From Cyanophora paradoxa (lineage: Eukaryota; Glaucocystophyceae; Cyanophorales; Cyanophoraceae): a stretch of DNA of 52,487 nucleotides. The translations under genes were made by a program, and so were the position numbers. The notes below the pieces were generated by a model. The model did no database searches. It was not told the origin of the DNA and worked only from the letters and a program-made list of their open reading frames with translations. The stretch covers positions 1 through 52,487 of the forward strand of contig QPMI01000276.1 of NCBI GenBank assembly GCA_004431415.1. The letters run 5' to 3'. Shown here one piece after another: positions 11,801 to 23,860 of the stretch. Position 1 is the stretch's first letter. Each line of letters opens with the position of its first letter.

Positions 11801-14800
11801 ATCTGCGGCCGCGGCGGACCGCGGTGCTGGCGGCTCTTGCGGGGGTCGAGCTGCGTGAAGAACTTGAAGAGGCGCCGCTGGTCCGCCTCCGAGATCCCCA
11901 GCCCGGCGTCTGCCGGGAAACCGCGTGAGGAGCGGCTGAGAGGCTTAACGGCCGCCTGCAAAGCGGGCGGGCCGGTGACGGTGACGCGGAAGAGGGTGCG
12001 GCCGTCTGCGTCGGGCGAGCCCTCCGCCTCCACCTGCGCCCCGCGGGGGGCCTCAGGCCCGGCCCGGCGCGAGCGGCGGGCGGGCCCGGCCCTTGTGAGG
12101 GCGCGCATGCACACCTCGAGGATGACGCGCCCCTCTTCGGAGAACTTCGTCCCGTCTGCGGCCCACTTTTGAGTGGCGATTCGAATTTCTGCGGAAATTC
12201 GGACACGGTTCGTGCGCGCGCGCACTGCCGACGAGGTTGATGGCCACCTGACCCGCCGAGGGCGTGATCATGAGCGGCCGCGAAAACCGCCTCGAAAGCT
12301 TAAGACGGGCAGGGTAGGGTGCTCGCGGCACCTGGCGGATGCGGCTCTTGTCGCTGACGATGAAGCGCGGCACACCAGCCTTCATCTGCGATGCGTCGCG
12401 GGCCGCGCTGCATCGAGCCCGAGAGCAAGACAAGCGCACGCGGAGTTGGAGGGCGAGGTTGCTCCGCGAGGCCACGGGCCACCTGCGCCCGCCCCCGAGC
12501 CCGTCAGAGGCGCGCACGCGCTGCGGGGCGGCCGGGGCTGCGGCTCGCATCATGTCCATGACCTCCTCGACCGCGGAGCGGAGGTCCATCGGGGCGACGG
12601 CGATGCGAAGCTGGTTCCCGCGCTCCACGGCGCTCGCGTCCAGCACCTCGCTCACCAGGTCCACCAGTCTGCCCCGAGCGACGTGAAAAGCAGAGGATGC
12701 GACGGGCTGGGCGGGGCGGACGCTTGGCCGCAGGAGCGGATGACGGAGAGGTACTCGCGCTGCTCGATGGCCGGCTTCATGTCCAGCAGCAGGTCAGTGA
12801 TCCCGATCACCGCCTGCATCGGCGTCCGCATCTCGTGCGTGATCACTGCCGCCGCAAGCGTCAGGGTGCAAATCAAAGGCGAGAGAAAACTGCAAGCGGG
12901 GTGCGAAACTCTGCAAGCGAGACGCGAAAATTGCAAGCGAGGCGCGAAAACTGCAAGCGAGGCGCGAAAATCATGCGGACCGGAGAGGAAGTCGGCCTTG
13001 GCGCGGGCGTCCTGCTGGGCCTGGAGACGAACGATGCGATTCAGCCCGCCGGGTTGCCGCGGTACAGCGTGCGGAAGCGTATCCGATCTAGCTATCGCCC
13101 ACCTGATGGGCGACGGAGGCGTGCGCCAGCGCGACCCCGACGACCTGCACATGTCCGGGATAAGGCGGGAGCACAGCTTCCGGCCGGCCCGGAGCTTTGA
13201 TTGCGCGTTTACGCACCTCGCAGACGTCCTGGAAGAGGGCGAGCTCGGCCGGCTTGAAGGTGCGCCCCGCCTCGTTCCACTTCACCTGCCGGCCGCCCTC
13301 GCTAAGGGCTCGAGGGCGACAGCACGCGCGGGAAGAGATTTGAAGGTGGAAGGGCAGGGGAGAGCGCTAGGCGTGCCCGCCGAGGCGGGCGGTGTCCCCT
13401 CTAGCGCGCTGCGCGCTCTCCGGGACGGCTAGAGGGGACACCGCCCGCCTCGGCGGGCACACCTAGCGCTCTCCCCTGCCCTTCCACCTTAAAATCTCGT
13501 ACAGCACGCGCCGGAAGCTGCAAATTAAGCTTCGCCGAGCTGCGCATGCTGCCCAATATCCAAACCGAGCGGGTGTGACGGCGGCGCACCGTGAAAATTC
13601 CGTTGATCTGCGCGAGGTGCCGTGCGTTACACATGGAGGGCGCGGCGCGAGCTGCAAGCGCGCAGTGCCGGACCTGGCCGCCGGCGACAGAGGTGCGGGC
13701 CAGCATGGATCGGACGCCCAGCTTCCGCATGGCGGCCACGGTGGCCTCGTCCGCCAGGCCCTCCGGCCCGTGCGGCTCCTCGCCCGCCCAGTCCTGCTCG
13801 CGTGCCGCGGGAGCCATGGTCAGCGGTACCGTCGATGTTGCAATTAATGCAAAACTGAATTTGAACTCGAAGAGGTTAATATCGATGTGCACTCGCCTGC
13901 GCCTTGAACAGGTCGGCGATCTGAACTGTCTCGTGCGGCCGCGATTTCGCCAGCGCCTGCGCGAAGTAAGACGCCGCGAAATAGAATTGGCTTCGAAATT
14001 CCTTTGCTTCGATCCCACTTTTGCGTGCGCATCGCGGCCCGCGCGCACCTCGAAGCGGCGGCTGAAGACGGGCCAGATGGAAGGGTCGGCCTCGTTCGGC
14101 CCGCCCTCGGGGCAGATGGCGACGTCCGCGACGCGGATCTCCCGCCCCTCATCCTGCAGCTGGTGCTCAAGGCACGCCCCGCTCGGCTGGGCGCTGACGG
14201 TCATGATCTCGACGACGTCGGCCCCGTACGCCTCCCGCAGCAGCTTTGCCGTCGTCTCGATCACCCTGCCGCAGGTTCGCACGCGCACGTTGGACCGAGG
14301 CCTTGGGCAACCCCAGGCGACGCACGCTTGTGCACGCACCTTTTACTTTCGAGCGTCGACCGGATGTCCTTCGTCATCGACCGCAGCAGCTCCGCACGCG
14401 AGAGCTGCGCCGAGCCTTCTCAAAACTTTTGACGCGGAATTCTCGAAGAAAGCGCACGCTTTACGTACCTCGCTCTGCAGAAGGTGGTTGCGCGACTGTA
14501 GCTTTCGAATCAAGCTGTCCTGCCCGATCTGCGGCAGCGGGCCAAGTTCGTTGTTCGATTTTCGGTGAGCGCACAGGTAGCTATAGATGTGCATATAGCC
14601 GAAGTGTCCTCACCACGTGGCCGATCTGATCTCTGCGCATTCACACACTCGTGTCAAACAATATATAAATAAATAACTATCAGATCACGCAATAAAGCGT
14701 GCGCGAAATAAAGGCAGCTGAACGCGAAGGGCGGACGTGAGGCACTGGAAGATGGAGAGCTCGTGCTTGGAGAGGGTGCGCGGCCGCAGCCACCCGATTG

Positions 14801-17434
14801 TCACCAGGCCCGTCGCCTGTCAGCCCGGATAGAGCTGCGTCAGGGCCCGCGCGCGCAAGCGCCAACAACGTTGACGCAGGGCGCGCGCCTGCTCGGCGAG
14901 CTCGAGGGCGCGCTCGATCGCGCAGTGGACGCCGAGGGGCTCCGCCCACGCGACGATGCTCGCGAAGTCCTCCGCGGGGACCTGGCGAGGACCGCGCCCC
15001 GTCCGCCATCATGACCGCCCGCGCGCACGTGCCCGGCAAGCGGGCCCGCACCTCTTCCGCGAGGTTCCGGTAGAACGACGTGTGCGCGTCCATCGTAAGC
15101 GTCCGCTGCTCGCAAAACCGTGAACTCGAACGTTGGATCGCATGTTTTGCGAACAGTGATTCGAAGCGATCGCGCGCACCGCGACTCGGCGGAGGACGGC
15201 GGAGGAGTGTGGCGTGAGGACAGATTCCTCCACCTCCGTCGTGCCGGACCGGAGAAGGTACTGCGCAGAGCTCGTGATCAGCAGGCCGGTCGAGCCGGAG
15301 GCAGGACCGGAGGCGGGCCGGTCGGGCGCACGTAGCGCTCGACGGGGCTGCTGTTCGCCTCCTCGCCCTCCGAGACCGAGTGGATGGCAACGACGTCGGC
15401 CTGATTACGCATTGATTACGATTACGCATTACCCGGCCCATGGTCAGAATTATGCGAAAGCTAGTGAGCTCAAGGCGCAAAATCCGCGCGCGTTCAATCT
15501 CGCACCTGGAAAAGGTCCCGAATTCGCCCGGCCACGTCGCGGAGAATTTCGCGCAGGCTCAGCTGCCTGCACGGTTGCGAGAGTGGCTCAAATACATTAG
15601 GTACCAGCGATCCCGAAAGCACGCTGCGCACGCTCGCATGTCGCGGGCGATGTCCCGCAGGAGGGCCTCGCTCAGGAGCCAGCTCTCCAGCCGCGTGGTC
15701 CGCTCCGCCAGCTGCACGCACAGAAGCGTCAGCCGCAATCTGAATCGCGCGGGAAGCTTAAGAAATTTCGTTCATAATTATGCGAAAAACCGTCACCTGG
15801 CCCTGCAGTGTCTGAGCCCGCAAAGACAGCTCTTCGAGCGTCGCCGAGGCGACCGCCTGCATGCACGCGCACGTGCGCGCTCAGTCGAAATACTATGATA
15901 AGCATCGATCGCACCGACCCGCGCACCCGATCGCGAGTCGGGTCCTGCGCTTGCGCATGTTTGCCGGAAGCGACGAAGGAAAGCTCGACTGGCAGAGAAG
16001 TAAAGGGCATTCAGATCCAATTGAAAGTCACTGGAATGCGAATTTGATCCCGGAATCCGAGCGCACTCTCGGCGGCGAGGGCGGCGAGGGCGGTGCGGTC
16101 GATGGCGGCGCAGTCGCAGCCGAGGTCCTCGAGGACGCGGAGGAGGCCCTCCATCGGCCCCGCCCCCGCCACCGCCTCCCTGCCCCCGCCCCCGCCCCCG
16201 CGTTGCACATCAGCAACTCTGACGGGGCACGACCGGGCCGGGGCTGAGGGCTTCGGACCGGAGGGAGGGGCGCTTGCTCGGCTTCGGGGCCCCGGGCCAC
16301 GCCACCGGCGAAGCCGACTCTGCTGCCCGCGACCCACGCCGAGTGGACGGCTCCGAGGCCCACACGAGCGCAAGCGACATGCCGACTGCACGCGCGCAGC
16401 GCAAAAACGTCATTCGGGGCGCAATCGTGAGTCGACGCGCGCGGGAAACTGCGCGCGCACCGCAGTCTCCGACGGCTCCGAGGACGGCGCGATTCTCTGC
16501 AGTGAAGGGCCGGCCGGGCGCGCGCGAGTGGACGGCGACGAGGGCCCACGGCTGCGGCAGAATGTCGAACGTGCGGCGCGAAGCCTCAAGCTTTAATTAC
16601 ATAAATCATATGCATTTAGCTACTCACCGTGCCGAAGGCGGAGCACAGGCGCCAGATGCAGGACCCGGCGCCCACCTTCTCTGCGATGCTCGCCGCGCGC
16701 CCCGGCTCGAGCTCTCGGCCCGCGAGCGCCGCGCCTCCGTCGGGCACTTCGTAGATCGGATCGCGCTCGGAAAGGTTCGCCAGGGCCAGCTGCACCAGCT
16801 CTTCCGGATACTTGTCGCTGCGATATTAATTATATATAATATTGGTGGCGCGCGCGCGGTTGCAGAAATGAGAAGGCTAATGAGCAGAGCTCGTACAGCG
16901 GAGTATAGTTATGCAGGGCCTCGCGTGCATATGCGTACGAGATGACGGCTGCATCCGGAGAGCCCGCGGTGGCAACGTGGGCGCCGATGCCCACTTCAGC
17001 AGGATCGCAGTGCGGCGCCGGCGTAAGGTGCACGACGAAGGCGCTGTCTGCATTGAGCGTCTCTTTCAGTAACTCCGCCATCAGCCCGAGCTTGCATCTG
17101 AGGCCGCAATTGCAAGTCGCGTCATGATAAGCCGCGCGAACCGATCGCGAGCGAGATTGCGGTGTATCTAGCCGGCGACGCGGCCCGATTTTGCACAAAA
17201 ACGATCATTTATTGTCGAAAAGAGTAGTTCCGGCGTCGTTCATCGATATCCTCGTCCACGAGCGCACCCGAACGACGGCGCGCCCTGCTCCTCGCCGAAC
17301 GCAACATGCGCCTCTCCCGCTTTGTACTTGTGCATCGTGACGTTGCAAACGGTAGACGAGAGGCCGAGAAGCGCGGAGGCCTTTCGAGCGGCGTCCCGCG
17401 CGGCGCCATCGACATCGATGCCCGACTCCATCAT
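8804..17434 (-). CDS. GAF-domain hybrid sensor histidine kinase with receiver domain, many exons
   Basis: A two-component sensor kinase that autophosphorylates on His and passes phosphate to its own receiver Asp. Read from the right: GAF-like exons at about 16.4-17.4, 14.7-15.9 and 13.2-14.3 kb (for example TGLVTIGWLRPRTLSKHELS). HisKA follows with VITHEMRTPMQAVIG, its His codon at 12,835-12,837. The ATPase domain shows INLVGSA, then KFSEEGRVILEV, DAGLGISEADQRRLFKFF and GTGLGLFIS (11.5-12.65 kb). A degenerate middle region (about 10-10.8 kb) may be a pseudo-receiver. The last domain is a canonical receiver, with LRILFSE, LRKLGYARVVHAGDGREALEA and DIMMPRMDG. The receiver Asp codon is split by an intron (9,299-9,405). 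The KPVRAAELD motif follows, with the stop at 8,804. The start is taken as the Met-Met at 17,434, but this site also looks like an exon start. Large introns carry repeats. Key catalytic residues appear intact. Confidence 0.78.
12890..12970. repeat. 20-base tandem repeat, four copies, in a kinase intron
   Basis: Units close to CTGCAAGCGAGGCGCGAAAA start at 12,890, 12,911, 12,931 and 12,951; the last two are nearly identical. The array lies beside the HisKA exon of the histidine kinase, on what should be intron sequence. Confidence 0.9.
13319..13517. mobile_element. Fold-back element with 70-base inverted arms and flanking 17-base direct repeats
   Basis: Arms 13,336-13,405 and 13,428-13,497 are reverse complements with about two mismatches and a 22-base loop. 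Directly outside lie copies of ACAGCACGCGCSGGAAG (13,319-13,335 and 13,501-13,517) that differ at one base and look like a target-site duplication, though 17 bases is long for one. The structure sits between GAF exons of the histidine kinase, so it may be an inserted short DNA transposon that now lies in, or helped to make, an intron. It encodes no protein. Confidence 0.7.
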
Positions 17435-17552
17435 CTGGAAATTCGCGCTGCGAAATCGAAATTCGAAAGCCGCGGGGCGCGCGGCGCCGCACGATCGACA
17501 GCTCGCCGACCTTCCTTGCGGATATGAGACTCCAGCTAGAGGAGATCTCGGA

Positions 17553-17580
17553 GGGGGGGGGGGGGGGGGGAGGGGGGGGG
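17553..17580. repeat. Poly-G tract
   Basis: Eighteen G, one A and nine G in a row, followed by AGATCT-type palindromes (17,580-17,660). It lies between the histidine kinase and the aminotransferase; no gene is seen in this gap. Confidence 0.9.
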
Positions 17581-17773
17581 GCTCTAGATCTACGTATATA
17601 TACATGCTCCCTCTAGATCCCGGCGACCTCTAGCTATAGATTTCTAGATCTAGCGTTCCCCCCTTTTGATTCTTCCCCTCGAGTTTCTCTTGCGGAGTCC
17701 GGCTACGCACCACGCATGCACAGATTCGAATTCAAAGAAATTTCAAAGCAGGGTCCGGGGTCCGGCGGGCGGG

Positions 17774-19686
17774 CTACGCGTGGGGGACGATCTCGGCGAG
17801 GGCCGCGAGCCCCGCCGCCAGCCGCCGCGCCGCCTCCGCGCACCGCTCCCGCCCCTGGTTCCCGTACGTCACCTGGCCCCGGCCCCTCAGCGGCGCCGGC
17901 TCGGCGGGGAGAGAGGGCGGAGCGCACGCGGACGTGGCCGGGGGCGCCAAAGGCCGAGCCCGGCGTCACGAGCACGCCGTGGTCCTGCCGCCCCGCCCCG
18001 CCCCGCCCCGCCGGCGTCAGATGGCTCCGGGCGGTGCGGGGTGCGGCGGGGCGACCTCGGCGAGGCGGGCGACGGCGGTCGCCTCGTCGAGGCCCCGCGG
18101 GAGGGGTACCAGGAAGTAGATCGCCCCCGCCGTCCGCACCTGCGCCCAGGGAAGTGGGCGGGGCGGCCGGCGCGGGGCGGCGCGAGCAGGAGAGGGGCGG
18201 CGCACCGTCCCCGCCGGCTCCACGGCCGCCCACACCGCCTCCCGGTTCGCCCTAACGTCTGCCGGCGCGCGGCGGGCGGCACTCGGCTCGGCTCGTGGGG
18301 CGACGCGGCGCGGGGCAGGGCGGGGGGCTGCAGGCGGGGACCGTACCGGCGAGGCGGGCGGCGAGCCAGGCGGGGTCCTCGCGCAGGCAGGCGAGCGCCG
18401 CCCGCTGCGCCGCCACCGTCGCGCACGTCGGGATCGTGTCCTGGATCTGGGGTACGGGGTTCGCGGAGCGGCGCGGGGTAGGGGGCGGGGCACTGTAGGG
18501 GGCGGGGGGCGGCGGGCCTTCTGCATGTGGATGGAGAGGCGAGGGGGGTACGCGATCCAGCCGACGCGCCAGCCCGCCATCCCGTACGATTTCGAGAAGG
18601 AACCTATGTGGACGACCTGCGGGGTACGCGGCGTCGCAATAGATGGGGAATGGGGGGGTGGGGGGAGCCGGGGGTACGGGGCGGCCGCACGTGGTCGCCG
18701 CGCGGGGGGCAGTGGACGGCGCCGTCGTGGACGAAGTCCTCGTAGCTGCGGGGGGGAGTACGTGAATATTCTCCTGGGGGGAGAGGGGGCCGGGGGCGCG
18801 GGTGCGGGTCCCGGGCGGACACTTCGTCGGAGACGAGCCAGACGCGGCGGCGGCGGCACTCCTCCTCGAGGGCGCGGACGGTGGCGGGGGGCAGGCAGGC
18901 GCCGGAGGGGTTGCCCGGGGTGACGAGGACGAGGGCGCGGGTGCGGGGGGAGAAGAGGGCGGGGAGGGCCTCGAGGTCGGGCTGCAGGTCCTCGGGGCGG
19001 AACGGCAGCACGCGCGGCGCCACGTTCGCCAGCTGCAGCGCCATCATGTGGTCTGCCCCCGCCTCAGCGCCCCCGCACCCGCGCGCCGGCTCCGCCCGCG
19101 TCGCGGCGCGGCGCACTGAAGTAGTAGGGGGCCAGCAGGATCGCCTGCGGGGCGGCTGCATGGGTGGCCGCGCGCGGGCGGGCGGGGCGCGGGCCGGGTC
19201 GGCGGACCTCGTCTCCCGGATCGCAGAGCGCGAGGACGGCGTTGACGAAGGCCTGGTTCGCCCCCGCCGTCACCATCACCTCCTTCCCCACGACGCCTGC
19301 GCCCGCGCGCGGCTCACGACCGGCGCCGGCGGCGCGCGAGGGGAGCGGCGTACGCGCACCGCTGCGCTCCTCCATGCGCCTAGCGATGGCCTCGCGCAGC
19401 TCGGGGAGACCCAGCACGGCCCCGTAGCGGTGCGTCGACGGCTCGCTCGGGCAGCTCGCCGCCGCCGCGAGCGCGGACGGCGGAGGGCCCCAGAAGGCGA
19501 ACCCCTGCGCGCGGAGAGACGATCGCGCGCCGGAGAAGCGAGCGGCGGTCCCGCGCTGACCTGCGCCATGCTGATGATCCCCGGGAGCGAGCCGTACCGG
19601 TCGAGCACCTGCTCGATCGCCGGCAGCTCCGTCTCCTGCACACGCCGCGAGGGACCCGGCTCGCCTGGCTCGCCCGGCTCGCCCAT
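17774..19686 (-). CDS. PLP-dependent class I/II aminotransferase
   Basis: Transfers an amino group between an amino acid and a 2-oxo acid using pyridoxal phosphate; probably soluble. Exons read from the right: an N-terminal exon ending ISMAQ; GFAFWGPPPSALAAAA with THRYGAVLGLPELREAIARR; EVMVTAGANQAFVNAVLAL; TRALVLVTPGNPSGACLPP (cofactor-pocket Asn/Pro motif); VVHIGSFSKSYGMAGWRVGW, whose Lys codon (18,590-18,592) is the Schiff-base lysine; then HGVLVTPGSAFGAPGHVRVR with the Arg expected to bind the substrate carboxylate. The last exon begins VTYGNQGRERC and stops at 17,774-17,776. Overall it resembles aspartate/aromatic and kynurenine-type aminotransferases, and substrate cannot be assigned. 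The start is the Met at 19,684-19,686; an in-frame Met 36 bases upstream is equally possible. Confidence 0.82.
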
Positions 19687-19927
19687 TTCGATTCGCTGCG
19701 CGGGGTACGCTGAATTAGGCAACGAGGCGACCCAACTGGACCGTCCGGAGGAGCGAGGCGCGCCGCCGGGCGATCTTCGGCACCGCGCATAATCGGCTTC
19801 TTGTGTCTAGCAGCCGACAGGAGCGTCCGGGAGGCGCGCGGGAGCAGGCGCCCGGGAGCGCCACCGCGGGCGCGGCGAGGCTGCGAGGGCCGGCGTGACA
19901 CGCGCCGCCTCATCGCCGCTCGCCGCG

Positions 19928-20599
19928 ATGCTGCCGTTCCTGCCGTTCAAAAGGTTCGCCGGCGGACGCCACGCCGCCGCCAACGCGCGGCTGAGCGACC
20001 GGCATTCGCCGCGCAGGAGCAAGAAATGCACGAAGCTCGCTGAGGACTGCAACAAGGCGCTGGAGCGCGCGCAGTTCTGGCAGGAGCAGTGCAAGTGCGG
20101 GCGGCCTCGGATTCGAAGTCGCGGGCCGTAGCGCGGGCCGGGGCCTCACGATGGCGGGCCGCAGGTACGCGACGGAGACGTGCAAGCTGGTGCCTTCGAC
20201 GGCGCCGCCGCCGATCGAGGACCTCGCCTCGGGCATGGGCCGCCGCTACGAGGCCCGCCGCGCCGCCCCGCCCTGCCCCGCCCCGCCCCGCCGCCCCGCC
20301 CCGCCGCCCGCGCTGACCGCGTGGGCGGGCCCCGCGCAGAACTGGCCGTCGCAGGTGTGCAGCTACAGGAGAGAGTACTGCGCCCGCGCCTTCCGCGAGG
20401 CAAGCCGCCCCCGCAGCGCCCGCCCCGGGCCGCCGCGGCGCCGGCCGACCGGCGGCGGGCGGGGCGGCAGATCGAGCAGTCGAACGCGGAGTGCGACCGG
20501 GCGACGCGCTGCATGCGGCTGAACCTCATCGAGCGCGGCATCCTCACCACCCGCCGCTTCCTTAACCAGTCCGAGTACGACTTCCTCCGCTTCCTGTAG
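19928..20599 (+). CDS. Small Cys-rich protein of unknown function, four exons
   Basis: I do not recognise this protein. Four exons fit exactly in frame: 19,928-20,094, 20,165-20,252, 20,340-20,399 and 20,471-20,599. The first intron is GT-AG. The second and third start GC (GCCCGC and GCAAGC) and end CGCAG or GGCAG. The product is about 147 residues, with an Arg/Lys-rich N-terminus and spaced cysteines in CTKLAEDC, EQCK, ETCK, VCSYRREYC and ECDRATRC, ending NQSEYDFLRFL. The Cys pairs could suggest a disulfide-bonded helical fold or metal binding, but no family is clear. It is divergent from the aminotransferase, with about 240 bases between them. Confidence 0.65.
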
Positions 20600-21079
20600 C
20601 CCCCGCCCGCCTGCTCCCCCTACCCGCCCCGCCCCCTCCCCCGCCCCCTCACCGCGCACCGCCACTCTCCTCGTCCCTCCTCCGGGGACCCCCCAGGCCC
20701 CGGCCCGCGCCGCTCGTCCAGGCCGGCCCGCCCCGGGCCCTCTCCCGGCCCTCCCCGCATTCTGAGTCCAACCCCCTTCTTCCCACGTCCGCGAGCCCGT
20801 GTGCGTCCCTCGCCCGATTGGAGTTCCTCTTCTAAGCTTGCATGTATTACGCTACTCGGGCCGCGCGTGACAGCCAAAAAGGGGGCTCGATCTCCGGCGC
20901 TGCGGGGGGCGCGGGGAGAAGGAGCTGCTGCGCGCTGCACGCGCTCCGCGGTCGGTTGAGGTCGAACTGCTAATGCGAGTGCTCGCGGGGGAGCGGGGGA
21001 GAGACGGGGGGGCGGCCGAGGCCGGGCCGGCCCCGCGCCGGGCACGGGGGTTTGGAAGGAGGAGGACGCCCGGGGCGGC
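20600..21079. other. Intergenic space between convergent genes
   Basis: About 480 bases between the stop of the Cys-rich gene and the stop of the transporter gene. It is pyrimidine-rich at the left end. I see no gene, repeat or clear signal. Confidence 0.6.
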
Positions 21080-23860
21080 CTAGTGCGGGGTCGAGCCGCG
21101 CTTGAGCGACGACGGGAACATCTGCGCAGGCGGGGGTGGGGGGGTGCGGCGCGGGGCGGCTGCGGGGGAGGGGGGGAGGGGGCGCGGCGCACGTAGCCGG
21201 AGCGGAGGGAGTGGGGGATGGAGCCGACGTGGCCCTCGCGGCGGCGCAGGAGCCCACGAAGTCCTGCGGGGCACAGGGCTCGCCCAGGGTACAGCGAGGG
21301 CGGGGCCCGGCCCGGGGGGGGGGGGGGGGGGTAGCGGGACCTGGAGCCGATGCGGTGTGGCTCGGGCTCGCGGCTGGCGGCGGGGCCGACTCCCGCGGGC
21401 GCCGCGGCTCCTCGCTCCTGCGCGCGCGCCGGCGCTCAGCGGGGCCGGGCAGGGCCGGCCGGCCGGCCGGAGCGGGGCGGGGCGGGGACGGGGGCGGGCG
21501 GACGGGCGGCGGAGACGGCGATGGAGACGGCGGCGGCGGGGCGCGAGGGCGCCGCGGGGGCGCCGCCGGCGCCGCCGTCGCGTACTTCGTCGCCTCCGGC
21601 TCTGCCCCGAGCCTCAGCCGCGGGACGGGGGCGGGGCGGGGCGGGGGGAAGGCGCGCACCCTTCTCGCCGGCGCTCGAGTCCTCTGCGCGGGGCGGGGCG
21701 GGCCGGTTAGCGCGGGTCGCGCCCGGGGGCGCGGCGGGGCTGGGCGGGCCGGAAGGGGCCGGACCCTCGGAGTCGGCGACGAGCTCGCTGCGGTTGTAGA
21801 CGATCGTGCCCGTCACCATGATCACGAACCCGAGCTGGGCGTGGCGGGGCGGGAGGGAGTCAGGCGGCGAAGGCAAGAAAGGGGAGGCGGGGGGGCGGGG
21901 GGCGGGGGCGGGGGCGGGGCTCGCCAGCTGGGTGAAGGAGCCGTGCCCCCACTTCTCGCCGTACTGGCCGTGGGAGACGACGTAGTACAGGGTGAGGCCG
22001 ATGAGCCAGGCCGAGAGCGTCCGCATCGTCTCCAGCAGCATCCGGTGGATCGCCGACAGGCCCTGCGTCACTGCGCGGCACGTCGGACGCGCGGGATAAG
22101 GGGGAGGGGGCCGGGGCGGGGGCGCCAGGATCTGGATCGAATCCAGCCCCCCGGGCGGGCGGGCGGGCGGGCGCACCGCACATGGCGAAGTAGTTGTAGA
22201 GGAGCGTCGCCACCGTGTCCAGCAGCTGCGCCGGCCCGCCCCGCCCCGCGCTCGGCGAGGCGGCGGGGCGGGGCTCGCGAGGGGCGGGGCGGCCGGGGCC
22301 GGGGGCGCACGCCGAGGCCGATGAGGGCGCCGCTGTTGGCGATCAGCCGCATCGAGTCGAACGAGTTCTCGAACGAGCCCTGCGCCGCGGGGCGGGCGGC
22401 GGGGGAGGGGCGAGGGACGAGGGTCGGAACGGGCGCTCTTTCGGGGGCGGGCGGGGGTAGGGGCACCTCGTCGGAGCCCGGGAGGTACTGGGCGAGGGGC
22501 AGGGCGACAAGGAGGCAGATGGCGGTGCCGTAGATGCCCTCCCACCCCACGATCTCCAACGGCTCCATCTGCACGCACGCGCCGAGTGAGCGAGGCGCGC
22601 CCCCGGCCATCCGGGGGGACGGGGCGGGGCATGCGGGCGGGCCTCGATGTGCTGGAGGAGGTACTCCTCGATGACCATCTGCGAGGCCTGCACCATCTGC
22701 CTGCGCCGGCCTCGACCTCCCCGGAGCGCCGAAGGAAGGGAGGGGCAGGGAAGGCGCACGAGACGAGGATGAGGCCGATCCCGAAGTACTGCTTCGACCG
22801 CGCCTCCTCCGTCTGCGCCGCGCGCCCCGCGCGAGGTCGGCTGGGCTGGGCTGGGCGGCGCGGGGCGGCGCGGGGGCGGGGACGGGGGCGGGGGGGCACC
22901 GAGACGCCCTCGCTGCCCTCGGCGTTCATGCCGCCGGCGATGCCGACCAGCGTGATCCCGATGACGCACAGCACCAGCCCTGCAGCGCGCCGGCGGCCGT
23001 CAGCGGCCGGAGCGGGCGGACGGGCGCGGCGGCGGGGCGGGGCGCGCCGGTCCAGTTGTACTTGTCGAGGCGACGCCCGAGGAAGATGATCGAGAAGATC
23101 GCGCAGAAGACGAGGTTCGCCCCCGACAGCGTCTGCCCGAGGCGCGGCCGCCCCGCCTCAGGCGCCGCCCCAGCAGGCGGGGCGGGCGGGCGGGCGGGTC
23201 GGCACCTGGTTAATGGAGACGGTCGCTGCGAGGGAGCGTGGTGAGGCGGGGGCGCGCTCGGGGGCAGCTGCGGGGCGGGGCGGGCGGACTGTAGACGAGA
23301 CCGGACATCATGAGGAGCGTCGCCGTGAGGTCCGCGACGGCGGGGATGAGCGCCAGGAACACCTGCACGCGCCCCGCCGCTCGCCCACGACCGAGGCGCG
23401 CTGGCGCCCCCGCGCCCCGCGTACGCGACGGTGGTGGTGCTTGTGCTTGGGCGTCTCCGGCCGGTCCGACACCTCGACGCTCTTCAGCGGCTGCCGCTCC
23501 GGGTCCGCCGCCGAGCGACGCTCTTGCCACTGCTTGAGCCGCAGCAGCGGGAAGCAGAAGCACATGCCCGCGAACATCGTCATCGTCAGGAACCTGCGGT
23601 CGCGCCCCCCCAAGCACGTCAGCGCGCCCCACGAGCAGCGCGCGCGTGCACGCGCTGACCATGGCTTCTCGAAGTTCTTCGGCTGCCCCGAGAGGCCAGT
23701 AGACTTGACCTGCGCTGCGTGTGAGCGCGCCCCGCGAAAAGGCGAAAAGGCGCATGCGCAGGGCGCCCCGACGCGCCTCGTAGATCAGCTTCGCCGTAAG
23801 GCTAATGGTAGTACCGAAGGCCAGGAGGCCCGCAATTGGGAGCAGAACGCTCTTGCCCAT
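21080..23860 (-). CDS. SLC35F6-like membrane transporter, multi-exon
   Basis: A multi-span transporter of the drug/metabolite superfamily, probably in an endomembrane. The first exon starts MGKSVLLPIAGLLAFGTT at 23,860. Then come NFEKPW, LTMTMFAGMCFCFPLL, VFLALIPAVADLTATLLMM, TLSGANLVFCAIFSIIFLGR, VLCVIGITLVGIAGGM, YFGIGLILVS, QMVQASQMVIEEYLLQ, QMEPLEIVGWEGIYGTAICL, ALIGLGV, VATLLYNYFA, TLSAWLIGLTLYYVVSHG and LGFVIMVTGTIVYN. This order, especially the ASQMVIEE and GWEG stretches, matches what I know of SLC35F6-type proteins, so I favour that family over nucleotide-sugar carriers. The last exon ends at a stop at 21,080-21,082. At least one intron seems to start with GC. An 18-base poly-G run (21,314-21,331) lies in an intron. 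Its substrate is unknown. Confidence 0.8.

Noticed and set aside
12890-12970. CRISPR-like array
   Set aside because: The four 20-base units are directly adjacent with no spacers, in a eukaryotic gene; it is a simple tandem repeat.
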